A DNA stretch of 64,000 nucleotides from Orthonyx spaldingii (lineage: Eukaryota > Chordata > Aves > Passeriformes > Orthonychidae): positions 1,730,262-1,794,261 of the forward strand of contig VZTJ01000753.1 in NCBI GenBank assembly GCA_013397795.1, read 5' to 3'. The position numbers and the translations under genes are program-made. The notes beneath the pieces are model-generated. The model was not told where the DNA came from, made no database searches, and was given only the letters and a program-made list of their open reading frames with translations. Shown here piece by piece: positions 1 through 33,067 of the stretch (position 1 is its first letter; each line of letters starts with the position of its first letter).

Positions 1-3000
1 TCATCCATGACAAACCAAAGACTGCTGACCTGCTGGGTTTTGTGGGATGCACTGTTTAATTTAATCTTTGTGCAAAGGATCTGCATTGACCAGCTTCTGT
101 CAGTTGAAACTGTACTCTCTTCCCATGTTAAAACCAAAAAAAAAAAAAATCTGGGAAGACTGAATGACTCTATCTAGCCTGGAATGTAACCCAGGCTGGG
201 GAGGCCTGGAGAGTGTTAGCAGGAAGTGACTGTCCACAGGCCAGCTTGAGAAGAGTGGAATGAGCAATCTCTGCAGAAGCTTGATACTCATTTCCATCTC
301 TCTCACCAGGAGTGTGAACTGCAAGGCCACCAACAGCATAGGCAGGAAAGCTATTACCTGTTCCTGCTTCTGTTAAGAGGAGGCCTTTCCAAAATGCAAG
401 TTGAATAGGTTGGGAAAGCAGTAACAAAAATCACATTCCAAATGTGAGCTGCATGGAGGATTTGGTCCTGTAGGCTCTCCTCAGTCTAAAGAACATCATC
501 AGGATTGGATTCAACCTGTGCTTCCTCACTGCTATGAGCTCTGAGGCAGGAAATCCTTTAAAACATGTGGCTGCATAAAAATCTCATAGGATGACTTTGA
601 CAGGTTTGTGTGTAAAGGGAAGCCAATGCCTGTGCTCTTTCTCCAAAGCAGAGTGTTAGGCTTCTTGCCCTGTTACTCTCATAAATATTCTGGTTTTACC
701 ACTTATATCACACATATTCAATTCCAGCTGATTGAGTTGCCCTGCAGATGTGTAAGAGGAGAAATAAAATGTTGGACTTGAGAACAAGAGAAGTGATACT
801 TGGATTATTCTGTGCTAAGGTAGAGAGGCACATAAACACAGCAGCTTAAACTGAATTGTGAAATAGCCTGAGAATGTCTTTTTGCTGCCATTTCCTTGAT
901 TTCAACATCACTGAGTTTGTCATGTATGACGGCTTTGTGGTTGTTGTGACACTGTTGGAGAAAATTGGATTTGGGGAAAGTTTTCTTAGTTCTTTAAATA
1001 ATTCAGAATGTTTTCCAGTTCTGAGTTTTTTTCTCTCCAGTGCATCTTTGTTCTACAGCGGTACATTTTTTGTAAAGTAGATTTTTGTGTAGTTCCATTG
1101 TCCTGGCATAATATAATCTTTAGGATATACCCAGATTTCCAGCCATCCTCATGGATTTCGTAACAATGCTTGTGATTAGAAGCCCTTCTACACAGGAGAT
1201 TAAAATGGAGATGAGCAATGACGGGCTTAAAAGTCAGCTCAAGTCATCCATCACTAAAGGCACAGGTTGGAGCCTGTGAGGAGCGTGTTTGCTGTCAGAG
1301 TGCAGTAGACTGATTTTACAGACAGAGACAGGCGATGGGTAACCACAGCTCACCTTAAAGGTAGTACTGAGTCCGTCTCCTTGGAGAGGTTAGTCTTGGA
1401 AACCCTGGTTTCTAGCATTGAGAGTATATGCCTGTGCTTCTGTCCAAGGATCAGGCTTAATCACAATCCTCCTCACTGGAGCTGCTTTCAGGGGTCCCCA
1501 AAAGACCACCCTGGTCTCCAGGCCTGGGGGCACCTGACCTGGGCTGGACCAATGTTCCGTGGCTCTTGTGAGCAGCCTGACCCTGTGGGCTGGTTGATTT
1601 CTCTGCCCTGGGCGCTGCTGAGTGAGTGCAGCTTTTTCACCTTGCTGTGGATGGCATGGTCCCCCCAAGGCTGCAGGATGCTGCTGCCTTGGCCTCGTGC
1701 CTGTGGAAACCCTGGAGCTGGGAGGAGGGAGAGGTGCAGAGCTGCGTGCAGGCATGCCAAGCTCCTCTTGTAGACTGACAGGGAAGATAGATTTATAACA
1801 GAAATCATTTTTGTGTGAATCTGAGGGATTCAATAAATGTATGTCTGAACAAAACCTATTTTTTAGATATAGTTCATTAGTAAAATGGCACTATGATAAC
1901 AGTGTGAAGCCAGTTTTAATCCTGTTGGCTGGGCTGTGAGTGCAAGTGAAATTCATCAGAAAGGTGCCAGGAAGAGGAAGGATTTTTTAAAAATAATAAA
2001 CATATATAGACTTTCTCAAACACACACATAAATCTAACTTTACACCTAATCTGTTCTTGAGAAGGTGAAATGTTTTCCTTGGATAAAAATTATTCAAGGT
2101 GACTTGGGTTTGGTGGGGGGTTGGAGTATTGATGGCTGCTGAGGGGGTTTTAGGCACTGCAGTCAGCATCCCAATGTCTGTGTAAAGCAGTGGGATACAC
2201 AGCAGTGCAGCTGGGCTTGTGACAGTGTCTGCCTCTTCAGCCTGCCAGTGGAGAGGTCTCTTGTTACAGGTTGCTTTTGAAGGTATCACTTCAGTAGCAT
2301 GCAAGCAGGAGGAGGTTGGGAAATGGAAGAGAAAAAAGGTCTTTGTTACAGGGAAGACTGTTGGTCAGTCTTGTGAGTGGCAGAAGGTTGGTTTGCTCTG
2401 TTTTCACTTGCTGAGGTCATTGCAGCCATAAAACCTCAGCTGAACCGTGCCAGCAAGTTGAGTCTTACTTTGCCTGTGAGAAAGGTTTGTGTTCCCTGCT
2501 GAGCTTTTTCTTTTTGCCCCACCTTTTTTTTCTTCTTTTTTTTTTGAGGATGAGATAGGCAATTGTACTTGCAATTCTTCCTTATGATTCCTAGCTGAAA
2601 GAGGAGCAGCCTTTCATGGAGAGAGATGAAAGACACTAGGAGTATTTTTCTTACATTCCAGTGTAAGTAGAATAGCGAAGTACATACCTGAGAAGTTTCC
2701 AAACACAACACACATCTATTTACATATTTGATTTCAGTGGTGATACATGATAACCTGGGATTTCATTCAAAGGATCCTGATGGGGATTTGAAAGGAGTTC
2801 TTCTTCCCTGAATGTTCACAAAACAACTGCTGAAAGCTGAAGGGCCTTTTGTTGGCAGATAAATTCACAGAGAGGCTGGAGACAGTTTCCTTGTGCTGAA
2901 AATCTTCTCTGTGCTTGCAGTTTTGGGGGTAAATTCCTGACCCTTTTGAAACTGTTGGGAATGTTTGGTCTGAGACTTCAGTGGGACCAAAACTTTACTC

Positions 3001-6000
3001 AGGTTTTGGAGAGGTTTTGGTAACTTTATAACTTGCTCTAATGCTTGGTGACAGACACGGAAGCTTTCCTGTTAGCTTGTTGTGCACTTTCCCTGCAGAA
3101 AAGGATCAGTCAGCTTCTCTTGGGAATGCATGGTCATGGGCTTGCTGTGATGGCATCTGACACAGGACTGAGGGACACATCTGAAGATGTGTTTTTTTCT
3201 CTCACTATTAAAACTGCAGTGTTGCATACGCAGCATTGAGTTTAGAGGGGGTTTATGCGTCAGAGTTGTTCTGCTATTCCTTTACCCCATATGTTTTAAC
3301 CTGCCACAGGATTAAGTACTTCTTTATAAGATAAGAGTAGGGTTTGTGTTTACACTCCCTCTCTGGCTCCGCTGCATGACAGGTGATGCGTAAAGAGGAC
3401 TTTGAGAAGAGGAGAATTGGGGTCAGACCTTTCAGATTTTCTAAAATGCCTGGAGATTTGTATGTGTGAAAGATGGTCTGGAATGGAAAATTCAGCATTT
3501 GCTGCTCTCCAGAATACTCCCAAGTAATTAAGTTCCCAGTTAAGCATTGCTCAAATGGCACAAAATTTAGACCTGCGAACAGCTCTCATGTGATGCGTCA
3601 GTGTTGTTCGCATTACCCAGCCCCTGTGTTTCAGCATGGACAAGGGAGAACAAGCCAACAACCTGGAAAACTTTGAAGGCAGGCAGAGAGAGGAGGGTCT
3701 GGTGAGTTCACATGGTGGAATTTTTCTTCAGGAAATTCACATTCAAGCAGTCATAAAGGCAGGGCCAGAAAGTGTCTGTTGAGCACCGTGCAGGTGTTGT
3801 CATGTGAGGTGCTTCCAGCTACTCCAGCTTTTGCAAAGAGGGAAAAAAATTATCAGGCATGGGGCAGTATTGCGTGTGCTACTTTGTCTCGACAGGGTCT
3901 GTCCCCTGGGAGGGACTCCATGGTCCTTTTTAAGAAATAGGAGTATTTGGCAGTGGTCACACCGAGTATGCCTGGGTTGGAGTTCTGGTTTTGTGTTCCT
4001 GAAAGGGACCAGACAGTTTCTCCTTTCATTTTAGCCAGAGGTTTCAGTGATTTCAATAGGCTTTTGATTCTCCTTCAGCTTCAGAAATTTGGATCCAGGC
4101 GGTTGATTCGAGTCTCAGTGTTTAGTCAGATTCTTCTATAAGTTAATACTCAGAGAGTTTTGTTTTATAGCAGAAGTGGTCTTCTGACCATCCTTGCTTT
4201 CTTCAGAGTTGCAGAAGAAAAGTGCACTTTCCTAAAGGAATTCACTCATCAGAACACAGTCTGAGAACAGGAGACTTTGTAAAGGACCGGGATTGTGTCT
4301 TGTAGTTGCCTCAGGTCTGCCCTGTGACGGTCAAGTAGTTACAAGTTTCTGCAATCTCTGTGCTGATTTACCTCACCGTACATCTAAACATGTAAACTTA
4401 TACATGCAGTCTGTAGTCCTTAGTTCCGGGTGTCTTCCTGTATGTTCCACAGGTGTTACTTTTTGCTCCAGACATCCCGCACAAACAATTGATTTCCTCC
4501 AAAGTATATTGTGTAGCTTGTGTGGAAGGACTATGTATGTCCTTCCACATATATTTTCCTTAAGTATTTTTCTCCCATTCCTGAAGCACATTCAGATTTT
4601 CTAATCTCTGCAATGAACAGTGATGGGAGACAGGATTTTTTCTGTGGGAGTCTGCACCCCCATGAACTCTCCATCCCCTTGCAGCAGGAGGGTGTGAGGC
4701 AGCAATGCCTCCCTGGCATTCACAGGAGAATGATCCTGGGGACTTTGTCTCAATGCTTTTGGTCGTCTTCTCAGATAAAGCAGAATGCTCCTGCTGCTTT
4801 TCTGTTTGTTATTAAATTTGACTCGCCTGTGCCTTTTGGGTGATGGAATAACCGGGAACCTTTTTCAAAAGGGGTTCATTTTGGGCACCTGCTGTAGCCC
4901 AGACTCCTGGTGTTGCACGTCATAGGAGGTGAACAAACATATGTGATGTTGGCCTGGTTTTTTATTTACATACGAAACCCATAAGAGAGGGAGGAGAGAA
5001 AAAGAACACTGATTGTTCAAGATAGATATTATCTTTTCCTTCTTTCTGGCTGGTGTGAGTAGTATGGATTTTTTCATGCTAAATGGTGTTTTGGACTGAG
5101 TGTACCAAGACTAGTAGCTTCATGAGAATAATTGTGAAAGGGGGGCAGAGAGGGGAAGTCCAGTGGAAAAAAGGATCTAAATGAGGGCTTTCTGGCTGAT
5201 GAGATTCACTTAAGTCAGACAATTCGGTGATACAGGAAAATTACATCCCTTTTTACAAATTGACATCCAAAGCAGTCAGTTTCAGCTACAGCATTTAAAT
5301 ACAGTTGAGGTTAAACTTGCAACACGATTTGACCCAGCCCAGGGAGAACAACTACCCCCCCAAAAAAATTAAAATGAGTTGTATTGTTATAGCCTTAAAG
5401 CAGCAGTGGTAACTATTCTAGGCAAGGTTTGTTGCCCACTGTAAGACTCACATCCAGCTCCTATGTGCTAACAGAGATGAAGTGACACAAATTAGGGAGC
5501 ATGTAATAAGATTCCCTTCCCTCTGCATCTTTATGGTGACCCACAAAGCCAGGAGTTAAACCTGTTTTGTACAAGAATCCTATGCAGCAGCTTTGCTACA
5601 CCATTAACAATTACTTGAGTTTTATTTTACTACTTGTCTTTGTGAGAACTTTAAACCTAAACTTAAACTTAATCCTATGATTCTCCAGGGGATAATTACA
5701 ATGTCTCAGAATTCTTACTATGCCAGTGGAATTTTGACCCAAAGACAACTGCAGAATGTTTTTTACCATTACAGAATTTGAAAGTACAAAAGACAATTAT
5801 GTAAGAGTATTGTCGGAATACATCAAACTCCAGAGCAATAGGAGTACCTTGAGGGAATGAATTATTTGGGTAAGTGGAAACCCAACTACCAGATCACTTT
5901 GCTGTTGAGGTGTTTGCTTTGGCTAGTCATCTTTTGGTTCAGGCTTGGTAAAGCAATGAGGAAGTAGCAGCAGAACCAGAAGGCTCTTGTCAGATTTTAA

Positions 6001-9000
6001 GTAAGGAACACATAATTTCATAAATGTGTCTTCTGAAAAATCCCTCTTTGCCTCATTGTGCCTATCTTTTCAATCTGGAATGTGTTGTTTACTTTTCTAT
6101 ATTGTCATAGATCTTAAGTGCGTTTCAGAAGAGGAATAGCAAGTGGTTTGACAGTGAAAAATATATTCACAAAATCTGGTAATTAGGTAGTTATTCTTTT
6201 CTCAACCCACTGTGTTCCCAGCGGGTTTTTTCTGACTTCCAGTGCACTGTCCCTCCTCAGTAGCAAATAGTTGATGACAGATAAAGGTAACACCTCAGAG
6301 GCTGCTTTGTAGATAAAAACTGGAATACTGGAGTAAGTCCCTTACCCTACTTTCTGCTGCCTGACTTTGAAGACTCTCTGCAAGAGCCTGGAAGCGATGC
6401 CTGAGGGAAGAATGGCACACGTGTTCTGTCCAAGAGCACTGATCAGCGAATGGATGTGCTCGTAGCTTCATGTCATAGTGGGAGAGAGTTTCAGAGCTAA
6501 TGGGAAGCTGGTCTATGACTGATTTACCCTTGAGGGCCAGTCCCAGTTCCTGCATATGACCTGTGGCCTCCATTGTTTGGTCCCCTTTGATTGCTGAGAG
6601 GCTGTTTCCAGCAGGATTTTGCAGCCACATCAGGGTCAGGAGGGGTGAGCAGAGTGATTATTATGGGCTTTGGGAGCCCAAATGCATTAAACAAGCATCT
6701 CATTTCTTGGAGAGACTTTCCCTGGAAAAGAGGAGAGGATTTGTGACCCAAGTGTGCCTGACAGGAAGGATGGGATCCTGCTGGAAAGATGTGCCGTCAC
6801 AGCTGATAAGCTATTCATCCTTCCAGCGCACGCTGCTTCACTTACCGTGTCTGCATGTCCTTGGAGGCAGCCTGACCCAGCTCCTGGCAGGGACCCCAAA
6901 GCTGAGCAGGGAGAGAATTCACACAGAGGGAGAAACGATGTCACGTTATGCTGCTTGTTAGAAAAAAAACCATAGAATTTGCTATCAGTGAACTGAAATC
7001 TAAACAGCCTAAATGGTCCTAATAGCTAGAGAGGTTAGGGAAGCTTGCCAGAGCGTGGAAAGCATAACAACTGCATTTAATAACAATCAAGCTACTCTTA
7101 TAAATATTTGCATGTGCTGCTTCAAAGCCTACTACACGGTCATTCATGTACTGCAGTTAGAAAGATGAGGAGGGGAAAAAAAAGGAGAGCGAGAAGAAAA
7201 GGGCACTCCATGTTTTGTAGCTGCCATAATAAAGAATGGGCAAAGCACCAGAAAGAAAAGAAAAAGGAAAAGAAACCCTCCAAAGTTTAATAAACACAAA
7301 AGGGAATAAAAATAAATCTTTGGAGCATTTATTACAAGCCCTTGATGGAAGGATTAGATTGAAGCTCTCAGCCTTTCCAGTGTGGGTGTATGTGTGAAGG
7401 CGGCCTGTCTGGCCTCTTCCAACGAGAAAAGAAAAGTTGTTTACATTTCCTAACTTGGGCTGTGCATGTAATTGATTTCTTTTTGTTTCAATAGCAGAAA
7501 TGAAAATTCAGAGGGGAAAAAAAAGCCTCATTTGGATACAATTGAATTTAGGTCTTTTTCCTTGCCAGAACGAAAGCTCAACTCTCAGAAGAGCTGTGTC
7601 AAACAGAGTGTTTTGTTTCTCCTGAAATGTCAGTACATGCAGTACTTGTGAGGAAAAGCTGTGGAAATGCAGGGCTTAGTTCATCAAACACAACTGCGCA
7701 AGGCAAAAGTGTCATCCTTTTATGCAGGTTATTCCTGATTTGGGGAATATGTTCAGTATGAAAAAACTGTCTATCCCCTCTTGCAGTTTAAGGGTGCTTG
7801 ACTACATCCTGCTCTCCTCCCAGGCACTCCTGGGGGCCTGTGTGCTGTTTTGGATGGTCAGAGAATGTGTTCAGTCTCTCCCATTGACAGCGTTCCAGCC
7901 TGGAGCAATACTGAAGACTGTGCTGGGGTAGGTCTCCTGTACCCCTCCCACTGGGCCTTTTCTGCTTCGTCAGAGCAGGGCTGCTTTCTGTCCAGGTTGC
8001 TGGCACAGAAGCCTAGAGGATGCTGGACATTGAACAAAGTCAGTAAGAGGCACAGAAACCACAGTGTCTTTATGCACTGAATCACTCACATACCAGAGTA
8101 CAGTTTAACCTGGCAGTTCGAGCTGTCCTGTGTAAAGCAGCTGATGAAGTTTCAGCTTGTTCAAGGCAGAAAAAAAAAAAACAACTAAAAGAAAAAAGGT
8201 AAACTTGTGATGCTCAGTGTTTAGCAGCCTAAAGGGAGGAGATGGATGGATGCTGCCTTCACCTGCTCCAACTGTGTTGTGTTACTCTTGTCTCAACTGT
8301 GGTGATTGTGATTGTGATTATTACAGCTGGAAGTCTTCAGGTTTTTTTGAGGGTTGATTTAATGAGTAATTTAAAAATGATAAAAATGGAACCTTTCATT
8401 GTGTTTGCTATTCTCTCTCCCACCAAAACAAAAGAAATCTGTGTTTTCCTAGCTACAGGAAACATATTGATTTAATTCCACTCATTAATGATAATAGTTC
8501 AAAGAATACTTCAGGAGTCTAGTCTGAAGCAGGGTAACTGTGTTTGGACTAGGTTGTTCAGAGTCATCCTGGCGTCTGCTGGAGTCATGGGGCCAAAACC
8601 AGAGGGGAGTGCAGAGGTATCCGACTGAGTTTGAATTGATGCAACTGTCAGGTTAAGGTGGAGTCACAAAGAGAGATAAATTGCAGCATCTGAGATCACT
8701 TAAAGACTAATCCAAAAGCTTGTAGACTCCATAGGGTTCTTACCATTCAGTTAAAGAGAGCTCAAGTCTCATTTCTCAGTCTTAATGTTGATTAATTTTC
8801 ACATTAACCCCAATTCTGCATTCAGCCATTCTTTTACAGAGGAAGGGTTCCAGCTATTAAATACCTTCTTTTTTTCATCTTTTATCTATGAATAATACCT
8901 TTTCCTCCATTGACATCCTGTGGATACTGTCATGAATGATAAAGAAGTCAAATTTCTTATGTGGCTTTTTGCATATAAAGATGTAAAACTATCTTATAAG

Positions 9001-11466
9001 AAAGATAAAACTTCTGTAAGACAAGAATTCCTTCTTACTCATACAGGGTGTCCCATGCCTGCTTTCCAGTGAAAGGTAAAAACATTTTTGCAGTATATAC
9101 AAATGCAGATATGCAAACACAAAAACAGGCACACTGAAAGAGTATTCATTCTCTGTCTTCCTTATATATGAAAGAGAGAAAAAATGTAAATGCAGGAATG
9201 GCTCAGGAATATCTACTCAGATACATATTCAGAGATGTGTAATATACAGTATCTAAAATAAAGAAACTGGAAAGAAGGCCTACAAAAAGAGCACAAGAAA
9301 GTTCTAGGAATAAGAAGCTAAATATAAAACAAACTGACAGTTAAATAGGACTTTTCAATCTAAAATTAAGTCAAGATGGACAGTGTTTGGCTGTGCCAGG
9401 GCAAGTGAATGGCTGCTAGTTTGGCTTGTCCACAGTGAACAAAATGGTAGGTTGATGCCTCGAAAAAATGACAGGGAAGAACAACTTACAACTCATCCTG
9501 GAAGCATCAATCTTATATATACATATTATTATGCCAAATTATATTCCTAGTAGGATTAGGTTTGGCTGAAGAACAAGTAGTAGTCTCGGAGTTTCCTGAA
9601 GCAGGAAAAATAAATTGAAGATACTATTTCTCTCTTACAGGAAGATGTAATCTCTGAACCAAGTAACTTTTATAAGAATTTGCAAAATGTATCAAGATCA
9701 TAGTTGCTGTACACTTAAGCTTTTCTCAGAAGCCCTTCATTTGGTATTTTGAGAGACTCTAGCACTGATGTCTTGCTGATGGGAGAGAGGAGCAGCTTTG
9801 GTGTAGGAGTAATTTGCATCTGTTTGAGTTCTCACTGTGAGATTGTAGCAGTTTCCTGTCAATAAGCATGGTAGCCAAGAATGGTGATTATGATGCCTGG
9901 GGGCATTTTCAAGCAGTGCAGATGTGAAAATCTGAGAACCTCTTTTTTTTTTTTTNNNNNNNNNNNNNCTGGTGGCAGTTTCAAGCAGTGCAAAATTGAA
10001 AATCTGAGAACCTTTTTTTTTTTTTTTTTTTTTGTTTCTTTAATTAAATAGAATCATAAGGAAGTCTGGAGCTTCCTGTTCATAGTTGTACCTTTTTGAT
10101 CATACTGAGGGTCTGGTTTTGGGAAGTACTCTTTCAGAGGATTTTTGGAAGTGTTTTGAGAACTTGTCATCTCTCACTTATAATACTTCTACAGCTGAAA
10201 CTGAGATTATTTCTTTATCATCAAAGATTTTCTCATAGCTACATTTATTATATAGTCAGTTTGAACTTAGCTCAAAGAGCTACAGCAAGTGGGTTATTAA
10301 GTGTGTAACTGTGAGAACACCTGTGCTTCCTCAGCTGAAAATGCCTCCCCAGCCCCCAAATACGATTTTCCTTTTTCTTTTTATTATTTATCCACTTCAG
10401 TTTTCACACTGTAAGAGAAGAAGAAACCATTCCTTCCATTTGAACAGAGGTTTTTATCAGATCTTAAAGTAATTTCATCTCCTTTCTGAGGTGCGTGAGC
10501 GTGTCTCCTTTCACTCTCTTCCCATCTCCTCTCCAAGGGGTTTGGGTGTCAAGCAGGGGTGCTGCAGGCAAATTTCTCCTGGTGCTGCTGCTCTGGACAG
10601 TGTGGAAGGGCCTCAGATGATGACTGAAGCCCTTAGAGTTACCTGGGTTGTGCAAAAGTGCCCTGCTGCTTACCATTAGTCAGGGTTTGCTGTTGGGAAG
10701 GAGAAACGCTGTTTTGAAACCTAAACTGAGTTGTCTAGCACTGCTATTGATGACTTGAGTCCATTTTTCTGGGTTTTTTTCTGGTTTTCCCTAATGTATA
10801 GTAAAGGATGGTTATGTTTATGGCTTTTACTGCTTCCAAGTGGTCAAAATTAATGTAATCCTGTTTATAATGCCTACTGTCTGCTTGCATTTTCCCTTTG
10901 TTTTTCCTTCCTCTTCTCTTCTAGCCCGCATCACTATAATCAGAATGACTATTTTGTTCCAAAAATATCCTTTAATAACTAGGTATGGAAAAAAATCTGA
11001 AGCTGACTAATTCATCCTTCATATTCTGGGGGGAAGTGGGTTTAAGAGAACATATAGATCAGATGAGCTGCTGTTATTTGTTGTCTTAGCAGATCCCTGT
11101 GAACTCTCTGCAAGCCTGAAGGCATTTACCATATGCCAACTGCTATGTTTTTTTCTCAGTTTATAAGTATTCAGGATTTTCCACCAGTAGGTTGAAAGAG
11201 GGGAGGTTTAAATGCATGACCTGAAACAGAGTTGAAAGTAGTTGTTTATCTCTACTAGTATGACAGCCTTACAAAAAACTTACAAATGAACGTGGGATTG
11301 ATTTTTTAAATTTTTATTAAATTGTTAATAGTACTAAATTGACCTTTGGGAACTAAACCATGCTTCAGATATTTCCCTGACTGGGGCTGTCTTGCATTAA
11401 AATGTTTGAAGAAACAACATATTTTATCATCACGAAGAGTGATAAAATCACGCTGTTTCCTTGCAG
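1..11466 (+). other. TGFB2: TGFB2 intron 1, 3' part
   Basis: This is non-coding sequence upstream of exon 2. Its acceptor is CCTTGCAG (11459-11466). It is mostly unique AT-rich DNA, with a GC-richer block at about 1480-1760, purine-rich stretches (about 7160-7290) and one assembly gap (9956-9968). I looked for the 84-base alternative exon that gives the longer human TGFB2 isoform and saw no similar translation. The ORFs of up to about 150 codons here resemble nothing I know and overlap one another on both strands. Confidence 0.9.
9897..10033. other. Assembly gap with near-duplicate flanks
   Basis: Thirteen N (9956-9968) follow a T run. The sequence left of it (9897-9955, with TTTCAAGCAGTGCA and GAAAATCTGAGAACC) is repeated with few changes on the right (9969-10033), again ending in a T run. 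This is what a scaffolder leaves when the two sides of a homopolymer are not merged. The true locus probably has one copy. Confidence 0.8.
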
Positions 11467-31372
<19,906 letters not shown>

Positions 31373-31480
31373 AGAATATCCCTGAAACAGCATGATGTGT
31401 GTTTATTAAAAAAAATAACCAAGGAAAAAAAGAAAGAGAGAGCGAGAAGGAAAGAAAGAAAAATAAAAATCCAGGTTCAT

Positions 31481-31487
31481 CAGTGTT
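31481..31487 (+). promoter_or_regulatory. Candidate miR-141/200a seed site in TGFB2 3'UTR
   Basis: CAGTGTT lies 109 bases after the stop codon, between purine runs. It is the 7-base complement of the miR-141/200a seed. TGFB2 is a reported target of that family in mammals. A 7-mer occurs often by chance, so the support comes from gene identity and position. Confidence 0.45.
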
Positions 31488-31676
31488 AAAAGAAAAAAAA
31501 AAGAAGAAAAAAAAAAGCGGTACTAGTCTCTTAACTGTTTGAAAGTTTGTTTTGTTTTTTTTTTTTTTTAAACTGGCATCTGAAGCAAAACATTGAAGGC
31601 TTTTTCCTACATTTCACCTACACATAGTGTGAGATAGACAAGAAGCAAAGTTAAAGAAAAAAGAAACCTTTTAAAA

Positions 31677-31682
31677 AATAAA
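31677..31682 (+). terminator. Candidate proximal poly(A) signal, TGFB2
   Basis: AATAAA about 305 bases after the stop, followed within 40 bases by a GT-rich stretch (TTGTTAGTGTTACTATGTG). This would produce a short 3'UTR that keeps the miR-141/200a seed but loses the ARE. Confidence 0.35.
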
Positions 31683-31845
31683 CACTGGAAGAAATTTGTT
31701 AGTGTTACTATGTGAAAGGAAAAAAACAGGAAAATCCCATGAAGTGTGGAGTTGCTGTATCTGTCCCGTGCCTTACTTGATCTCTCTGTATTGTTACGCA
31801 ATAGGCATCCTACCCATTCCTCTTAGCTGTAGAGTTAACAGTGCA

Positions 31846-31855
31846 TTATTTATTT
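31846..31855 (+). promoter_or_regulatory. AU-rich element nonamer in TGFB2 3'UTR
   Basis: TTATTTATTT contains the UUAUUUA(U/A)(U/A) nonamer bound by mRNA-decay factors of the TTP/ZFP36 and ELAVL type in short-lived cytokine mRNAs. It stands about 475 bases into the 3'UTR. Function is inferred. Confidence 0.45.
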
Positions 31856-32149
31856 GTGTGTAAAAACTATCAAATGAACATTTCTGTATCACCATTGGAA
31901 AAACAAAAACCAGCCAATGTGGACAAAGTGGAGACCAAATAAGCTGCCAGAAATACATATAAAGCCTAAAGGAACACAAGCTCAAAAGAATCAGAAAAGT
32001 AATGGTTAGTTTAGTTTGATTAAAATAGAAGTCAGTTATTACATTATTGACAAACTCTGCCTTTAAAATACCTTATTTTTCATGCCAGCTGCCTAGAGAG
32101 ACTTCTTGTAAGGTCTCAAACCCTTGTTTTAAATACTGAATAATTTACT

Positions 32150-32155
32150 AATAAA
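32150..32155 (+). terminator. Candidate middle poly(A) signal, TGFB2
   Basis: AATAAA about 780 bases after the stop. The downstream sequence has only a modest GT/T-rich element (CTCTGTTTCAGTCTC). Usage is uncertain. Confidence 0.35.
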
Positions 32156-32764
32156 GGACACTCTGTTTCAGTCTCAAAGACAAGTCTATAAGATTTTTTT
32201 TTTACTGTAAATTTTAAATGTCAGTTTAGTAAACCAGTGAAATATTTAACATGTACTGGTCTAATCTTCAGACCTTAATATGTTGCTGTATAGCTATGCT
32301 ATGGGATTTTTTTGTTCTTTTGGTATATGTAACCATACCTAGACTATTACAATAGGTGGGTAGTAAAAGCCAGCTTAATTGGAAACATATCTGTAGATCT
32401 CTATTTGTAAACTATTAAAAAATTACGTACTTTATGTGTAATGTGTAAATTTTCACCATATTTTTGTACTCTGTAATACTGTCAGCTCTCACGACTTTGA
32501 ATTTGAATTTGGGGCTCTTTTTGATCACTCAGAATCATGTGTTTCCCTCTAGCTGGCCAGTACGAGTAGAGTCCCTATACTTTGACTTGCACTACAAATA
32601 CATGTTTTATAATAATTGCTATACATGTGCTTTGTATATTGTTCATCATTATGGCATAAGCTACCTGGCTCCATTTGTTTTTCTGTTTTATAAAAAAGGA
32701 TAGGTTAAAGAAATCTCTCCCCCTCCCGTCCTTCCCTCCTTCTCCAGTTATCCCTGTTCATAAC

Positions 32765-33067
32765 ACTTGGATCGCGACGCGGTTCGGATTTCTGGGCCTT
32801 CCAATTTTCTTTCGGCTGTAGATATTCAAACAGATGGGCAGGGAGCGAGGTGTTGAGAGAAGAGATGTCCCAGCCTGGCTGAGGGCGAGGCAAACCCTTG
32901 CAGAGAATGACATTCACCACTGTGCAGGAGGCTGTAGGGAGCATCTGCCGCGGCGATGCCTCGCACGGGGCGGGAGCGGGATCGGAGCGCACTCGGATGC
33001 ATCAGCCTGGCACACAGGAACTCGGTCCTGCAGCTCCTCTGTGGGACTGCTCCTGCTCCTACTGCAG
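32765..33067 (+). promoter_or_regulatory. CpG-dense patch ending in a splice-donor sequence; possible first exon of a non-coding transcript
   Basis: Sequence around ATCGCGACGCGGTTCGG (32771) and CCGCGGCGATGCCTCGCACG (32949) is far richer in CpG than its surroundings. The patch closes with CTGCAG|GTAACA, a good donor at 33068. It lies inside the putative long TGFB2 3'UTR. It could be an alternative promoter/first exon, an orphan CpG island, or simply GC-rich 3'UTR. The ORFs across it resemble nothing known. Confidence 0.35.

Noticed and set aside
1390..1833. 147-codon minus-strand ORF and overlapping + strand ORF in intron 1
   Set aside because: Frames overlap on both strands in a GC-rich block, with no recognisable domain and no splice or promoter context; explained by base composition.
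8136..8175. Box C-like TGATGAAG in intron 1, as for a C/D snoRNA
   Set aside because: No matching box D with a terminal stem at a suitable distance.
8540..8600. CR1-like phrase (GGACTAGGTTGTTCAGAGTC)
   Set aside because: Too short and without the neighbouring CR1 sequence or tail.
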